Positions 28,036 to 37,930 are shown, numbered from the stretch's first letter. The stretch: 64,000 nt of DNA from Mariniblastus fucicola (GCF_008087665.1 NZ_CP042912.1:1612001-1676000), one strand, 5' to 3'. Translations and numbers: made by a program. Notes: generated by a model from the sequence alone, not told the origin.

Positions 28036-29301
28036 CTAGATCAATTCCTTGATGATCTTTCCACCGTTGGCAATCTTCATCGGGCGACCGTTGCCGCTCA
28101 TGAACGTCTTGCTCAGATCGATATCCAAAGACTTACAAACCGTCGCCATTAAGTCTTGAGACGTGTACGACGAGCCTTCAACTTTGGATCCATCCTCATT
28201 CGTCTGCCCGACCGCGATGCCAGGCTTCATCCCTGCACCGCCGACTGCGACCGACCAACTGCGAGCCCAGTGGTCGCGTCCGGTGTTGCCATTGATCCGC
28301 GGCGTGCGACCAAACTCGCCCATCCAGATAATCGCCGTCGAATCCAACATGCCACGAATCGAGAGGTCGTCGATGAGTGCACTCATGCCTTGATCAAGCT
28401 GAGGCAGACGTTGGTTTTGCAACGTGTCAAAGATGTTCTGATGGTTGTCCCAGCCGCCAAGGTTGACTTCGACGAACGGCACACCGGCTTCGACCAGTCG
28501 GCGGGCCAACAAGCAGCCGCGACCGAAGTTGTTTTCGCCGTAGCGTTCGCGGACTTTCGCGTCCTCAGTCTCCACGCGAAAAGCCTGCATCTGTTGGCTG
28601 GTCATCAAAGCCAGAGTCTTGTCGATTACCTTGGCATGTTCCAGCGCCGCAGCGCCACGTTTTTGCTTGATGAACTTCTCTTCCATCATCTGCAGAGCCA
28701 GCGTCCGTTGGTTCATTCGGTTGACCGGAATGCCCATGTCCAGATTTCGCACGCGGCCGTTCGCATCGACGCTGAACGGAGAATACGCCATGCCGAGGAA
28801 CCCCGGGCCTTCGCTGGCTCCGCCAACAGAAACGAAAGCTGGAATGTCGAGGTTCGGACGGTCGGCACCCAGTTCATGTGCCACGACAGAACCGTAGCTG
28901 GGATGCGTCACGTTTGGGTTCGGCGTAAAACCGGTGTGCATATAATAGCGTCCACGCATGTGGTCGGCTTCGCGCGTGCTCATTGAGCGCACCAACGACA
29001 TCTTGTCCATTTGCTGGGCCATCAAAGGCATGTGCTCACAGATTTGCATGTCGCCATTGGTGGCGATTGGTTTGAACGGACCGCCATTGGCGGAACCTGG
29101 CTTGAGGTCCCAGATGTCGATCGAAGAAGGTCCGCCGCCCATCCACAACAGGATCGCTGCCTTTTGCTTCTTCACCATTTCTTTGGCGTTGGCTTCGACC
29201 GTTCGTGTCAGCGTGTACGCACTCGCAGCAAGCGCCGACGCGCCAGCGAGATGGCTCATGAAGTGGCGTCGATTCATGCCTTTGGGAGTTCGAAGGTTCA
29301 T
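28036..29301 (-). CDS. DUF1501 secreted protein
   Basis: A 421-residue sulfatase-fold-related protein of the planctomycete DUF1501 family. The start at 29301 has TTGGAAA upstream and sits 12 bp after the stop of the DUF1549 gene; a TTG at 29313 is also possible. The N-terminus has a twin-arginine signal (NRRHFMSHLAGASALAASAY). Core motifs are ILLWMGGGPSSIDIWDLKP and IIWMGEFGRTPRINGNTGRDHW, which are standard for the family. Function is unknown; DUF1501 genes nearly always follow DUF1549/DUF1553 genes, as here. Its stop codon is supplied by the CTAG target duplication of the adjacent IS. Confidence 0.92.
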   Translation of the reverse strand: MNLRTPKGMNRRHFMSHLAGASALAASAYTLTRTVEANAKEMVKKQKAAILLWMGGGPSSIDIWDLKPGSANGGPFKPIATNGDMQICEHMPLMAQQMDKMSLVRSMSTREADHMRGRYYMHTGFTPNPNVTHPSYGSVVAHELGADRPNLDIPAFVSVGGASEGPGFLGMAYSPFSVDANGRVRNLDMGIPVNRMNQRTLALQMMEEKFIKQKRGAAALEHAKVIDKTLALMTSQQMQAFRVETEDAKVRERYGENNFGRGCLLARRLVEAGVPFVEVNLGGWDNHQNIFDTLQNQRLPQLDQGMSALIDDLSIRGMLDSTAIIWMGEFGRTPRINGNTGRDHWARSWSVAVGGAGMKPGIAVGQTNEDGSKVEGSSYTSQDLMATVCKSLDIDLSKTFMSGNGRPMKIANGGKIIKELI

Positions 29302-29313
29302 GGCAATTTCCAA

Positions 29314-31053
29314 TTAATGGTTGAAGATAAATTCGTTTGAATTCAGGATGACCCACCACAAATCGCGGAGGCCTTCGCCGAGATCGCCCTGGCTCTGGAT
29401 CAGACCCATCGCCATTCGTGTTTCTTGAGATGAAGGTGGTCGCGAGAGACCTGCGAAAAACAGTTTGTTCACTTTGTCCCGCGGCGTTCCACCCGAAGCA
29501 ACCAGTTGCGATATCACGCTGCCGCCGTTCGCTTTGGTCGCTTCCTGAATCATCTCGCCGTTGAACATCATCAGGACCTGCGGGATCGTTCCGTTGAAGT
29601 CCGTCGATTCGCCGCCCTCATCGGTACCGAACGCACGATTGAACTGTTGCAGCCAGCGACTTTTGCGACGCTCCTGCTCTTCGTACGTTCCGCGAGACGC
29701 CGCTTCGGTATTCACCAATAGCGATTCATAAAGCTGTTCAGGTTGCATCTGGCGAATGTAAAAATGTGAAAACCGCGGGGCCACACCCTGAAGCGGGTCA
29801 TCGGATTCATTGGCTTTCGTTTGGCGACTGGAAAGTGCATACGGCTTGCTAAGCACGATCCACTTCATTAACTCTCGCAAGTCGTACTGTGCAGTCCGAA
29901 ACTCGCTGCCGAGATACTCCAGCAACTCAGGATTGGAGGGAATGTTGTGCGGTCCCAGATCATCTACCGGCGACGTAAAACCGTAGCCCAAAAAATGAGC
30001 CCACATTCGGTTCGCGATCGTCTGGTCCAGGAACGGCGATTTCTGGATCAGTTTTGAAAGTTCCTGACGGCGATTGACCACGTTCACCAAACCGCTGCGA
30101 CCAATTTCGGCACCGTCAACAAACACAGGCCAGGCAACTTGCATCAGTCCATTGCGACTTTCGAAATAAATCTCTGCCTCTTCAAAATCGCGTCGACGTC
30201 GGCTGGCGAAATCCTGATCCGCAAGTTCCGCGTTGGCTCCCGTTTCGGCTCGCATTCGTCGTGGGAACGCTTTGACCTGACGGAAGAAAGCGTTCATCTG
30301 CCAATATGTTTCCTGCTCCCATTCATTGAACGGATGCTTGTGACACTGAGCGCATTGAACTTGCAAGCCAAGAAAAACTCTGGTCGTTGCCGACGTCGCC
30401 AGCGTCGCGTCTTCCTGATTGACTTTGTCGATCAGAAAGTTCGTCGCACCATTGAAGTCAGGATCGCCAGGCGCGGTTGTTCCCGTCGCCGTAATCAAGT
30501 CATCAACCATCCGGTCGTAAGGCTTGCCGCGAGCAAACGAATCGCGCAGGTACTTCTGCATTCCCTCGCGATTGATCATTGAATTGTTAGCCGTGCCGCC
30601 GGTTCGGCCGATCAGCAGATTGGTCCAGACTGTCGTCCAGTTCCTCGCGAACTCCTCCGTGTAGTCGTCCGAATACAGAAGCTTTTTCACCAACGCCAAA
30701 CGCTTGTCGTCTTCTTTGCTGGCCATGAAGGAGCGAGCTTCATCGACCGTTGGGGTCCGGCCGATGACGTCCAGGAATACCCGCCGGCACCACTCGCCAT
30801 CGGTCGCGTCCTTGGACGGTTTCAGTTCGTACTCGGCCCAATCGCGTTCAATCAACTCATTGATTCGCGAAACCTGGGTGGGCAAGGCTGAAGTTTTTCG
30901 TGGCTCGGGATTCCGACGAGTCGAAACTTGTTTTGCGTCCTGAGCGACCGAGATTGCTGGCGACACGAATACACAGGATGCCACGGTCACGGCCGAAAGA
31001 GCCATCCATCTGCTGGCAGAGCCAAAGCCACTGAGATTGCTTTTCATCACCAT
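29314..31053 (-). CDS. DUF1549/DUF1553 secreted protein
   Basis: About 579 residues. The ATG at 31053 is preferred because AAGGTG lies six bases upstream. A signal peptide follows (WMALSAVTVASCVFVSPAISVAQ). The DUF1549 part includes EWCRRVFLDVIGRTPTVDEAR, a VQCAQCHKHPFNEW heme-c-like CxxCH (a cytochrome-type motif found in this family), then the DUF1553 part with NRMWAHFLGYGFTSPVDDLG and LWWVILNSNEF. It is paired with the DUF1501 gene downstream in one operon, the usual planctomycete arrangement. The pair's biochemical role is not known; degradation of complex polymers has been suggested. Confidence 0.92.
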   Translation of the reverse strand: MVMKSNLSGFGSASRWMALSAVTVASCVFVSPAISVAQDAKQVSTRRNPEPRKTSALPTQVSRINELIERDWAEYELKPSKDATDGEWCRRVFLDVIGRTPTVDEARSFMASKEDDKRLALVKKLLYSDDYTEEFARNWTTVWTNLLIGRTGGTANNSMINREGMQKYLRDSFARGKPYDRMVDDLITATGTTAPGDPDFNGATNFLIDKVNQEDATLATSATTRVFLGLQVQCAQCHKHPFNEWEQETYWQMNAFFRQVKAFPRRMRAETGANAELADQDFASRRRRDFEEAEIYFESRNGLMQVAWPVFVDGAEIGRSGLVNVVNRRQELSKLIQKSPFLDQTIANRMWAHFLGYGFTSPVDDLGPHNIPSNPELLEYLGSEFRTAQYDLRELMKWIVLSKPYALSSRQTKANESDDPLQGVAPRFSHFYIRQMQPEQLYESLLVNTEAASRGTYEEQERRKSRWLQQFNRAFGTDEGGESTDFNGTIPQVLMMFNGEMIQEATKANGGSVISQLVASGGTPRDKVNKLFFAGLSRPPSSQETRMAMGLIQSQGDLGEGLRDLWWVILNSNEFIFNH

Positions 31054-31882
31054 CGATCGCACCTTTTTCGATTCCTTACCGCTATCAAGTATAGGCTATC
31101 GACGTTTTTCAGCAAAACTTGCCCCCGCAACACGCGAAGACGGGCTCTGATCGCGAAATTCGGGCATCGACGCGCAGCTGGACAGTTTCCGCGCTTATCT
31201 GCGCAAAAAGTGTCTTGGTGGGACACAACCGATGCAGATTCGCAAAAACGCAAGAGCCATTGGCAGGAAGAATCTTTTTTTGAAAAGCGTGGATTCCGGC
31301 TGCCTGAGACTAAAACAGGCGTTCAAAATGTGTATTGTTTTTGCGCAAATGTACGATTTTGGTGTATTAAAATAAAACAGGGCTGTCGAGATTGTATTCT
31401 CGACAGCCCTGTTTCAATCAAAATCTTATAATTGCGTCTTGGACTACCCGGTATAAACCGAGTAGCCCAAGCACTGCCTCGTCTCTATTCCGCCCTCAAC
31501 TGTTTTCACAGCGTTGGGCGAACCACTTCCGAAAAACAGATAATGCAATCACCGTGCCAAACCGCTCGAAACAGTTCCCGAACCTGTTTCGGGTGATGCC
31601 ATGAGTCGTGTTTGCAGAATTTGATTGGCGACAATGGTCTGCCTGCCAGTGAGTCAGGCAAGTTGCTTGGCGAGGACATTTTAGTGCTGACCCGATCAGC
31701 AAAAAGTCATGCGATATCCGAGGTGCTTGCAGTGCCACCAGCAAAGAAACCGCTGAGCTACCGGTTTCTCGTGGCAAACTTTTCTGATTAGCAAACAGAT
31801 TTCTCTGATATTCAATTTTCCCATCGGGACCATTCTGCGGGCCGATAAACCGGGTGAAGAAGTCTTTTCTTTCGGTGAAGCC
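31054..31882. other. Long intergenic region with several strong hairpins
   Basis: 829 bp between divergent genes. I see no credible protein gene. It holds a 17-bp perfect hairpin at 31375-31414, an imperfect 13-bp hairpin at 31439-31470, and a two-tier stem at 31733-31776 (TGCCAC/GTGGCA around AGAAACCG/CGGTTTCT). A possible sigma-70 promoter, TTGCGC-18 bp-TATTAA, lies at 31341-31370, just before the first hairpin. The region could encode a small structured RNA or hold long 5' leaders; which one cannot be decided from sequence. Confidence 0.5.
31375..31414. terminator. Strong hairpin, terminator-like
   Basis: A perfect 17-bp inverted repeat (arms 31375-31391 and 31398-31414, core CAGGGCTGTCGAGA) with a 6-nt loop, ending in TTT. 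It lies between divergent genes, where no obvious transcript needs ending, so it may instead be part of an RNA. Confidence 0.6.
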
Positions 31883-32626
31883 ATGCTCTCAATATCAACT
31901 GCTCGTTTTCAGATCTGTCTTGTGTCCGCGTTCGCCTGTTTGCTCATTGCAAACCAGTGTGTGGCTCAGCAAAGTGATGGGTCGCTGTTCGTGATCAAGA
32001 CTCCAGCAGTCGATCAGTCTGACTATGGCCAGCGACCGGGCGCGATTCGGTTCGCAGCGATTTCGAATCGTCAAGAAACCAGCCCGCGAGAAGACGACGG
32101 GACGGATGATCTGAAAGAGCCGTTGCTCAAGAGCGATGATCTCGAATCGAACGATTTGTTCATCGACGACGAAACCGATGACGAAACCGATGACGACATT
32201 GAGCCACGACGTTCGCCTCCGATGACCACGTGGAACCTGAAGCCCATGTCATCAATTGTGCCAGGCATTCGACCGGTCGATGGCAAGTCTCCGGCAGATC
32301 AGTCGTGGCAGTTGACCAGTCGCAGCACCACGCCGATCGCCAGTTCGGACAAGCTGTTCGCTTGGGCGGCCCCAGACATTACTTACAAGCCACTGTACTT
32401 CGAAGACGTTGCACTTGAGCGTTACGGCCAGACTCGCGGATTCATCCGTCAGCCGTTCGTTTCAGGATTCCATTTCCTGAAATCGGCAACTTTCCTGCCG
32501 TACTACTCGCTCTACGACCCGATCAACTCGTGTGACGGACCGCTGGGATACTGTCGGCCTGGCGAGTGCGTCAATTGCGTGAAGTCAAAGCACTACTTCG
32601 GGAACCCGTTCGGTTCGAGGCGATAG
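31883..32626 (+). CDS. Planctomycete secreted protein, unknown function
   Basis: A 247-residue protein with a signal peptide (ICLVSAFACLLIANQCVAQ). The middle is acidic and low in complexity (DDETDDETDDD around residues 95-105). The C-terminal third carries WAAPDITYKPLYFEDVALERYGQ, then FVSGFHFLKSATFLPYYSLYD, then a Cys-containing end (CDGPLGYCRPGECVNCV). I believe this tail is seen in several planctomycete secreted proteins, but no function is known. The start at 31883 is close to two other in-frame candidates; it is the first that gives a complete signal peptide. Confidence 0.75.
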   Translation: MLSISTARFQICLVSAFACLLIANQCVAQQSDGSLFVIKTPAVDQSDYGQRPGAIRFAAISNRQETSPREDDGTDDLKEPLLKSDDLESNDLFIDDETDDETDDDIEPRRSPPMTTWNLKPMSSIVPGIRPVDGKSPADQSWQLTSRSTTPIASSDKLFAWAAPDITYKPLYFEDVALERYGQTRGFIRQPFVSGFHFLKSATFLPYYSLYDPINSCDGPLGYCRPGECVNCVKSKHYFGNPFGSRR

Positions 32627-33262
32627 TGACCAAGCGAAGCACGGCGTTCGTGTTGGTCCGACAACCCGCCAAAAGTTTCCTGAATCGAGGCTGATTTCTT
32701 GATAATCGCCTCGCCAATTTTCCGCGTCTTTCGCAGTTTTCCAGCAATCGCTAGCGGTCGGTGCAAAGTCACTTCTTTGTAGCCGATTGGTGTTTGCCAG
32801 TTCACGGAATGTCTCTATACGTTGTTTCGAACTTGAGCGAAACGATTCGAACAAGTCCACCTCGAACGATACTTTAGAGTTCGGTCGCAGTGTACGGGAT
32901 TGCGGGATCCTCACACACCCTCCCTCCTGGGGAAGAGCTTATTGCTTGTTGAGACATCAGGTTTCTGGGTCAACCGTTTCAACAGGTGCTCACGACTGAG
33001 CTTACTGTGCACTGAGGCAGCGTATGCTGCCTCAGTGCCAGGGAACATAAACGCTGCTTTTCCACGATGAGAAGCAGCGTTTTTTTATGCTTCAGGCTTA
33101 TCGGACAGTGCCGCAGATTCTCGGTTGGTGCTCAGTCGGCGATCTGTCGAACAAATAACGTATTTCATTCGTTAATGTTTGACACTTCGAAGATGCGGAT
33201 GTGTTAAAAACGGGAAGGCAAAAATGCCCGTTCAATCCCGCTCTCCAAAAAAGGTCACTCCG
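32627..33262 (+). other. Long intergenic region ending in two hairpins
   Basis: 636 bp with no supported protein gene. A weak possible promoter lies near 32870 (TACTTT). From there about 210 nt run to a strong terminator at 33049-33086, preceded by a perfect 12-bp hairpin at 33010-33037. Length and layout would suit a small RNA of 6S size, but I cannot show a 6S fold. The last 170 bp carry the leader of the EF-hand gene. Confidence 0.45.
33049..33086 (+). terminator. Rho-independent terminator
   Basis: An 11-bp stem, AAACGCTGCTT paired with AAGCAGCGTTT, and a 12-nt loop, followed by a run of seven T (33080-33086). This is a textbook terminator on the plus strand. It ends either the transcript of the gene at 31883 or a small RNA encoded just upstream. 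Confidence 0.85.
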
Positions 33263-33910
33263 ATGCAAAAGCTAATTTTCACACTCGTCATTTTTGCTTC
33301 CATTTCCATGTCGTCACTGGCGATCGCCCAACGTCCTGGCGGCGGAGAAGGCGGGCAGCGTGGCGAACGCGGTGCTCAACGCGGAGAGCGTGGCGGACCT
33401 AGCGGAGGCCGTGGTGGTCAGCGCGGCGGACAGCGCCCCATTTCACCATTGATGTCGGCTCTTGATGTTGACAAAGATGGAAAGCTTTCAGTCGAAGAAA
33501 TTGCGAATTCGGTTGCGGCATTGAAGACGCTTGATAAGAACAAAGACGGCGTTCTGGAAGCGTCGGAACTTGCTCCGGAACGCGGAGGCCGAGGTGGTCA
33601 GGGCGGTCGTGGTCAGCAGGGCGGCGGTGGAAACTGGGATCCTGGCGCGTTCGTCGATCGCATCATGGAACGCGATGCCGATAAGGACGACAAGCTTTCG
33701 AAGGAAGAAGCCGGTGAGCGAATGTCGCGAGGATTCGATGACGCAGATACCGACAAAGACGGATACCTGACTCGCAAAGAAGTTGAAGCGATGACGAAGC
33801 AGTGGCAGGGCGGCGGCGGTGGTGGTCGTGGCGGCCGCGGAGGTCGTGGCGGAGGCGGCGCTGAATCGCCAAAAGCAAAAGAGAATCGTCCTGCGTTTGA
33901 TGATCAGTAG
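33263..33910 (+). CDS. Secreted EF-hand protein, Gly/Arg-rich
   Basis: A 215-residue protein. The ATG at 33263 is chosen: AAAGGT lies eight bases upstream and a signal peptide follows directly (LIFTLVIFASISMSSLAIAQ). Four EF-hand loops are visible: DVDKDGKLSVEEI, DKNKDGVLEASEL, DADKDDKLSKEEA and DTDKDGYLTRKEV, in two pairs. They are separated by low-complexity RGGQRGG-type stretches, which also close the protein. It probably binds Ca2+ outside the cytoplasm. Similar EF-hand proteins are abundant in planctomycetes; the partner is unknown. The downstream PQQ-like gene is 84 bp away and may be co-transcribed. Confidence 0.85.
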   Translation: MQKLIFTLVIFASISMSSLAIAQRPGGGEGGQRGERGAQRGERGGPSGGRGGQRGGQRPISPLMSALDVDKDGKLSVEEIANSVAALKTLDKNKDGVLEASELAPERGGRGGQGGRGQQGGGGNWDPGAFVDRIMERDADKDDKLSKEEAGERMSRGFDDADTDKDGYLTRKEVEAMTKQWQGGGGGGRGGRGGRGGGGAESPKAKENRPAFDDQ

Positions 33911-33994
33911 TCCGGACGATCAACTTTTCTGCAGACATCAATGTCAATGTCTCACTGCTCTCTTCTCGCCGCTACCTTCTGTTCAGGATTTAAT

Positions 33995-35338
33995 ATGACT
34001 CAATTACAGACTCGCTACTTCTCTCTCGCAGCACTTTTTGCATTTACCGTTTTCACTATCTCCGCCGAAGCCCAGGAAGACTGGCCGCGATTTCGTGGAG
34101 CAAGTGGAAGTGGAATCAGCAGCAGTTCCGCTCCGACTCAATGGGGTCCGGAAAAGAACATCCAGTGGAAAACCGCGCTGCCAGGTGCGGGAGCTTCTTC
34201 TCCGGTCGTCGTTAGTGACAAGGTCTTTTTGACTTGCTATTCCGGCTACGGTGAGAGCCGTGAAAACGTTGGCAATAAAGAAGACTTGAAACGTCACGTC
34301 GTTTGTATTGACCGAACGACTGGCAAAGAGTTGTGGTCCAAGACCATCGCCGGGACCGCCAACGAAGATGACTTTTCTGGGATCGGCGTGACGGCTCACG
34401 GATACGCTTCGCACACTCCGGTTTGCGACGGCGAAAGCCTGTTTGTCTTTCTCGGAAAGTCCGGCGTCATCGCTTACGATTTGGATGGGAAAGAGCTTTG
34501 GAAGAAAAGCGTTGGCGACGGTTCCGACTCGCGCAAGTGGGGGTCGGCATCGAGCCCGATCGTTCACGATGGCTTGTTGATCGTGCCTGCGTTGGCTGAG
34601 AGCCGAGCCGTTTATGCTTTGGATAAAAAGACTGGCGAACAGGTTTGGGTTTGCGAGTCCGATGCTTTGGACAACACTTGGGCGACTCCGATGATTGTCA
34701 ACGTTGACGACAGACGCAGTGACATTGTGATTGGTGTTCCGGATGAATTGTGGGCGATCAATTCGGAAAATGGAAAACTTAAATGGGCCGCGTCGGGAAT
34801 CGGCGACACTGGTTTTTACACCAGCGCCGTTGAGAGCGACGGCATGATCTACGCTTCGATCGGCGGACGATCCGGCGGCGGCAGCATCGCCATTCGATCT
34901 GGGGGAACGAAGGATGTGACTGATTCGCACGTTGCATGGAACGGTCGTACGATGGCCAGTTTCGCCTCTCCGGTTGTCTACAACGGTCACATGTTCGTGA
35001 TCGGGCGTGGTGGCGTGGTGAGCGTTGTCGACATTGAGACGGGTAAAGAAGTCGGTAAGAGTCGTATGCAGTCGAGTGATTCAAGTCGACCGAAGAGTTC
35101 TGGTGGTGGCGGGCGATTTGGTTCGCCGGACTATGGTTCACCGGTGATCGCTGGTGACAAGGTTTACTACACCAAGGGCAACGGCGAGACGTTTGTGTTC
35201 AATGCGGACGCAGAGTGTAAGCAGATTGCAGCCAATAAGTTGACGGACGATGCCGAGATTTTTCCCGGTACGCCAGCGATTAGCAATGGTCAACTTTTGA
35301 TTCGTTCGAACAAGTATCTGTACTGTATTGGCGAATAG
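33995..35338 (+). CDS. Secreted PQQ-like beta-propeller protein
   Basis: A 447-residue protein. The ATG at 33995 has AGGA upstream and gives a clean signal peptide (LAALFAFTVFTISAEAQ); a longer start at 33941 is possible. Propeller blades are recognisable: EDWPRFRGASGSGIS, IQWKTALPGAGASSPVVV, VVCIDRTTGKELWSKTI and SSPIVHDGLLIVPA. It is related to the protein at 21172 but not close. It is probably exported; the absence of identifiable catalytic residues argues against a PQQ enzyme. A strong terminator follows at 35372. Confidence 0.85.
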   Translation: MTQLQTRYFSLAALFAFTVFTISAEAQEDWPRFRGASGSGISSSSAPTQWGPEKNIQWKTALPGAGASSPVVVSDKVFLTCYSGYGESRENVGNKEDLKRHVVCIDRTTGKELWSKTIAGTANEDDFSGIGVTAHGYASHTPVCDGESLFVFLGKSGVIAYDLDGKELWKKSVGDGSDSRKWGSASSPIVHDGLLIVPALAESRAVYALDKKTGEQVWVCESDALDNTWATPMIVNVDDRRSDIVIGVPDELWAINSENGKLKWAASGIGDTGFYTSAVESDGMIYASIGGRSGGGSIAIRSGGTKDVTDSHVAWNGRTMASFASPVVYNGHMFVIGRGGVVSVVDIETGKEVGKSRMQSSDSSRPKSSGGGGRFGSPDYGSPVIAGDKVYYTKGNGETFVFNADAECKQIAANKLTDDAEIFPGTPAISNGQLLIRSNKYLYCIGE

Positions 35339-35761
35339 AGCCAGCCAACGAATTTGAAGACTACAGCTACGACAGGCCAGCGATTGTGCTGGCCTGTTTT
35401 TTTGTTCCGTTTGATGCGCCAGCCAGCCCGAACCGAGAGGACTCGGGCGAACAAGTCCTTGAAGCTGGCGTTTAAATGTTCATTTCTGGAGATTCAGACG
35501 TTCAGCGGACTGAGCTTCTTCGAACGCTTCGAATTGCTTAGGAATTGACGCTGGCCGCCAAATTCTTGGCCGGTTTCCTGTTTCACCAGCCGGATTGTCT
35601 TTTTTGACCCGAAATATCTGCACCTCGGGCGTTCTGCAGCCACGAAATCACGGTTTGGCATCTTCGCTAATTGAGGGGACTTTGGTAACCTTTTGGCTTC
35701 GAAATTTAACCATCTATGCCGTATCAGATCGGCGTTTTGACCGGTTTGGGATTTAGTTTTT
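35339..35761 (+). other. Intergenic region after the PQQ-like gene
   Basis: 423 bp. The first part holds the terminator at 35372-35403. The rest must contain the promoter of the ketosynthase gene; I see no gene or other clear structure there. Confidence 0.5.
35372..35403 (+). terminator. Rho-independent terminator
   Basis: A perfect 10-bp stem, ACAGGCCAGC and GCTGGCCTGT, with a 6-nt loop and a following T-run (35397-35403). It ends the PQQ-like propeller transcript. Confidence 0.88.
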
Positions 35762-36784
35762 GTGACCAAACAATTTGCAGCCATCGGGCCGATCTCCGTT
35801 CACCTTCCTGAAAAAGTGGAATCCAACGCGGTTCTGAAAGAAGACAATCCGCGATGGGACATGGACCTGATCGCCTCCAAGACAGGGATCCACAACCGAC
35901 ACATCGCGGCAGAAGATGAAACTTCTTCCGACCTTGGTGTTGCAGCCTGCGAAAAACTTTTTGCGGAACACGATATCGATCCAGCTTCGATCGACTTTCT
36001 GTTGTTCTGCACGCAGACGCCCGACTTTGCGTTGCCGACGACCGCTTGTCTGATGCAAAATCGACTGGGATTGCGCACCGACTGCGGAGCCCTCGATTTC
36101 AATCTTGGCTGCAGTGCCTATCCGTACGGGCTTTCGATCGCCGACGGACTGATTCAATCAGGCGTCGCGAAACGGATCCTGTTCGTGACGGCTGAAACGT
36201 ACTCCAAATTCATCGACAAGAACGATCGCAGCATCCGCACGATCTTCGGCGATGCCGCAGCGGCGACCTTGATCGAGCCGCATTCTGAACCGTCGATCAC
36301 TGGTTACAAATTTGGTACCGATGGCAGTGGCGCTCACATGTTGTGCGTGACTCCGGCCAGCCCCGGTGGATTTCGCAAAACGGATCAGGACTTTCAGCCA
36401 CAACGAAAACGGCGCTGGAAAAGCGATTTGTACATGGACGGCCCGAACCTGATTAACTTTACGTTGTCAGAGATTCCGAAGTTGATTGAACAGATCCTGG
36501 CCAGTTCGGATTCGACGAAAGATGAACTCGATCAGTACCTCGTGCATCAGGCGACGTTCAAGATGCTGGACATGTTGCGACAACAGTTGGGGATCGACGA
36601 GTCACAGATTCCGATCGAGCTGGCTGATGTCGGAAACACGGTTTCGTCGACGCTTCCGATTCTGATCACTCAGCTTCGCGAGCAGAAACGACTGTCCAAA
36701 GACCGGAAGAACATCCTGATCGGATTCGGCGTCGGTCTGTCCTGGTCGGGCTGTGTCTGGAAAGACGTCCTGCAACCCGGTTAG
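35762..36784 (+). CDS. 3-oxoacyl-ACP synthase III-family protein (FabH-like)
   Basis: A 340-residue thiolase-fold ketosynthase that condenses an acyl-CoA with malonyl-ACP or a related acceptor. The catalytic triad is visible as C117 (FNLGCSAYPYG), H262 (LVHQATFKM) and N292 (DVGNTVSST). The start is GTG at 35762. It may be the housekeeping FabH or a paralogue: the sequence TGIHNRHIA and the loop differ from the usual TGIxxRRI, so a role outside core fatty acid synthesis is possible. No other fab genes adjoin, although acpS is a few genes downstream. Confidence 0.88.
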   Translation: MTKQFAAIGPISVHLPEKVESNAVLKEDNPRWDMDLIASKTGIHNRHIAAEDETSSDLGVAACEKLFAEHDIDPASIDFLLFCTQTPDFALPTTACLMQNRLGLRTDCGALDFNLGCSAYPYGLSIADGLIQSGVAKRILFVTAETYSKFIDKNDRSIRTIFGDAAAATLIEPHSEPSITGYKFGTDGSGAHMLCVTPASPGGFRKTDQDFQPQRKRRWKSDLYMDGPNLINFTLSEIPKLIEQILASSDSTKDELDQYLVHQATFKMLDMLRQQLGIDESQIPIELADVGNTVSSTLPILITQLREQKRLSKDRKNILIGFGVGLSWSGCVWKDVLQPG

Positions 36785-36955
36785 GTCGTTTTTCTCAGCT
36801 ACGTGCGAGTTCGAGAGGACTTCGCACGACTGGGACCATTTTAACGAATCGTATTCCCGTCCATTGATGGGCGGTCGGTCTTCCTTCGTGTCCGGTTCGG
36901 GCTACGATTGGAATCCTGTTATAGAAAAGAAGAGTCTTCAAACTCACAAATTAGC

Positions 36956-37930
36956 ATGCGTGTACTTTCCGGAATTCAACCGACGGGCCGGCCTCACTGG
37001 GGCAACTGGTTTGGCGCCGTTCAACAATACATCGCGCTTCAAAACGAAGACGAGTCGTATTACTTTGTGGCGAACTTGCACGCGCTGACCACGATCCGCG
37101 ACGGTGAACAGCTCTACCAAAACTCGCTCAACACGACGATGGACATGCTGGCTCTGGGGCTTGATCCTGAGAAAGCTGTTTTGTTCCTGCAGTCCGACGT
37201 GCCCGAGGTTTCCCAGTTGTGCTGGATCCTGATGTCGGGGACTCCGATGGGTTTGCTCGAGCGGTGCGTCTCGTACAAAGACAAAATTGCCAAGGGAATG
37301 CCCGTCGTCACCGGTCTGTTTACGTATCCGGTTCTGCAGGCCGCCGATATTCTTGCTTACGATTCGAACATTGTTCCTGTCGGCGAAGATCAAAAGCAGC
37401 ACATTGAATTTTGTCGTGATGTTGCGAACGCGTTTAACCATCAGTACGGAGAAGTCTTCGTCGTGCCAGAACCTCGGATTCTCGATCAGAGCGCCAAGAT
37501 TCCTGGAACGGATGGCGAGAAGATGTCCAAAAGCTACGGCAACTTTATCGAGGTCTTCGAGCCAGTTAAATCGATGAAGAAGAAAGTCATGCGAATCGAT
37601 ACGGATTCGCGGCCGATGGAAGATTCGAAGGAACCGGAAGGCGACCATCTGTTTCAGCTTTATTCTTTGTTTGCAGAACCGGACAAAGTCGAAGAGATGG
37701 CAGCGACCTATCGCCGCGGCGGATTTGGCTACGGCGACGTAAAGAAGGCGCTCGCCGAAGCGGCAGAGAACTACTTTGCAGAAGCCAGAGAGCGTCGGAC
37801 TGAGTTGGAATCGGATCCGGACCGGATACGGGATATTCTGAACGAAGGTGCAAAGAAAGCTCGGGCCAAAGCGAGTGAAGTTTTGCGTCGAGCGCAAGAC
37901 GCTTGTGGACTCAAGCCGCCAAGAAAATGA
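36956..37930 (+). CDS. trpS: Tryptophan--tRNA ligase
   Basis: A 324-residue class Ic aminoacyl-tRNA synthetase. The start ATG at 36956 gives [18 protein letters not shown], the expected N-terminus with the HIGH-equivalent PHWGN. The KMSKS motif appears as [10 protein letters not shown]. Trp-binding and dimer regions ([24 protein letters not shown]) are all present. Its stop codon overlaps the start of acpS as ATGA (37927-37930), so the two are translationally coupled. Confidence 0.96.
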   Translation: MRVLSGIQPTGRPHWGNWFGAVQQYIALQNEDESYYFVANLHALTTIRDGEQLYQNSLNTTMDMLALGLDPEKAVLFLQSDVPEVSQLCWILMSGTPMGLLERCVSYKDKIAKGMPVVTGLFTYPVLQAADILAYDSNIVPVGEDQKQHIEFCRDVANAFNHQYGEVFVVPEPRILDQSAKIPGTDGEKMSKSYGNFIEVFEPVKSMKKKVMRIDTDSRPMEDSKEPEGDHLFQLYSLFAEPDKVEEMAATYRRGGFGYGDVKKALAEAAENYFAEARERRTELESDPDRIRDILNEGAKKARAKASEVLRRAQDACGLKPPRK

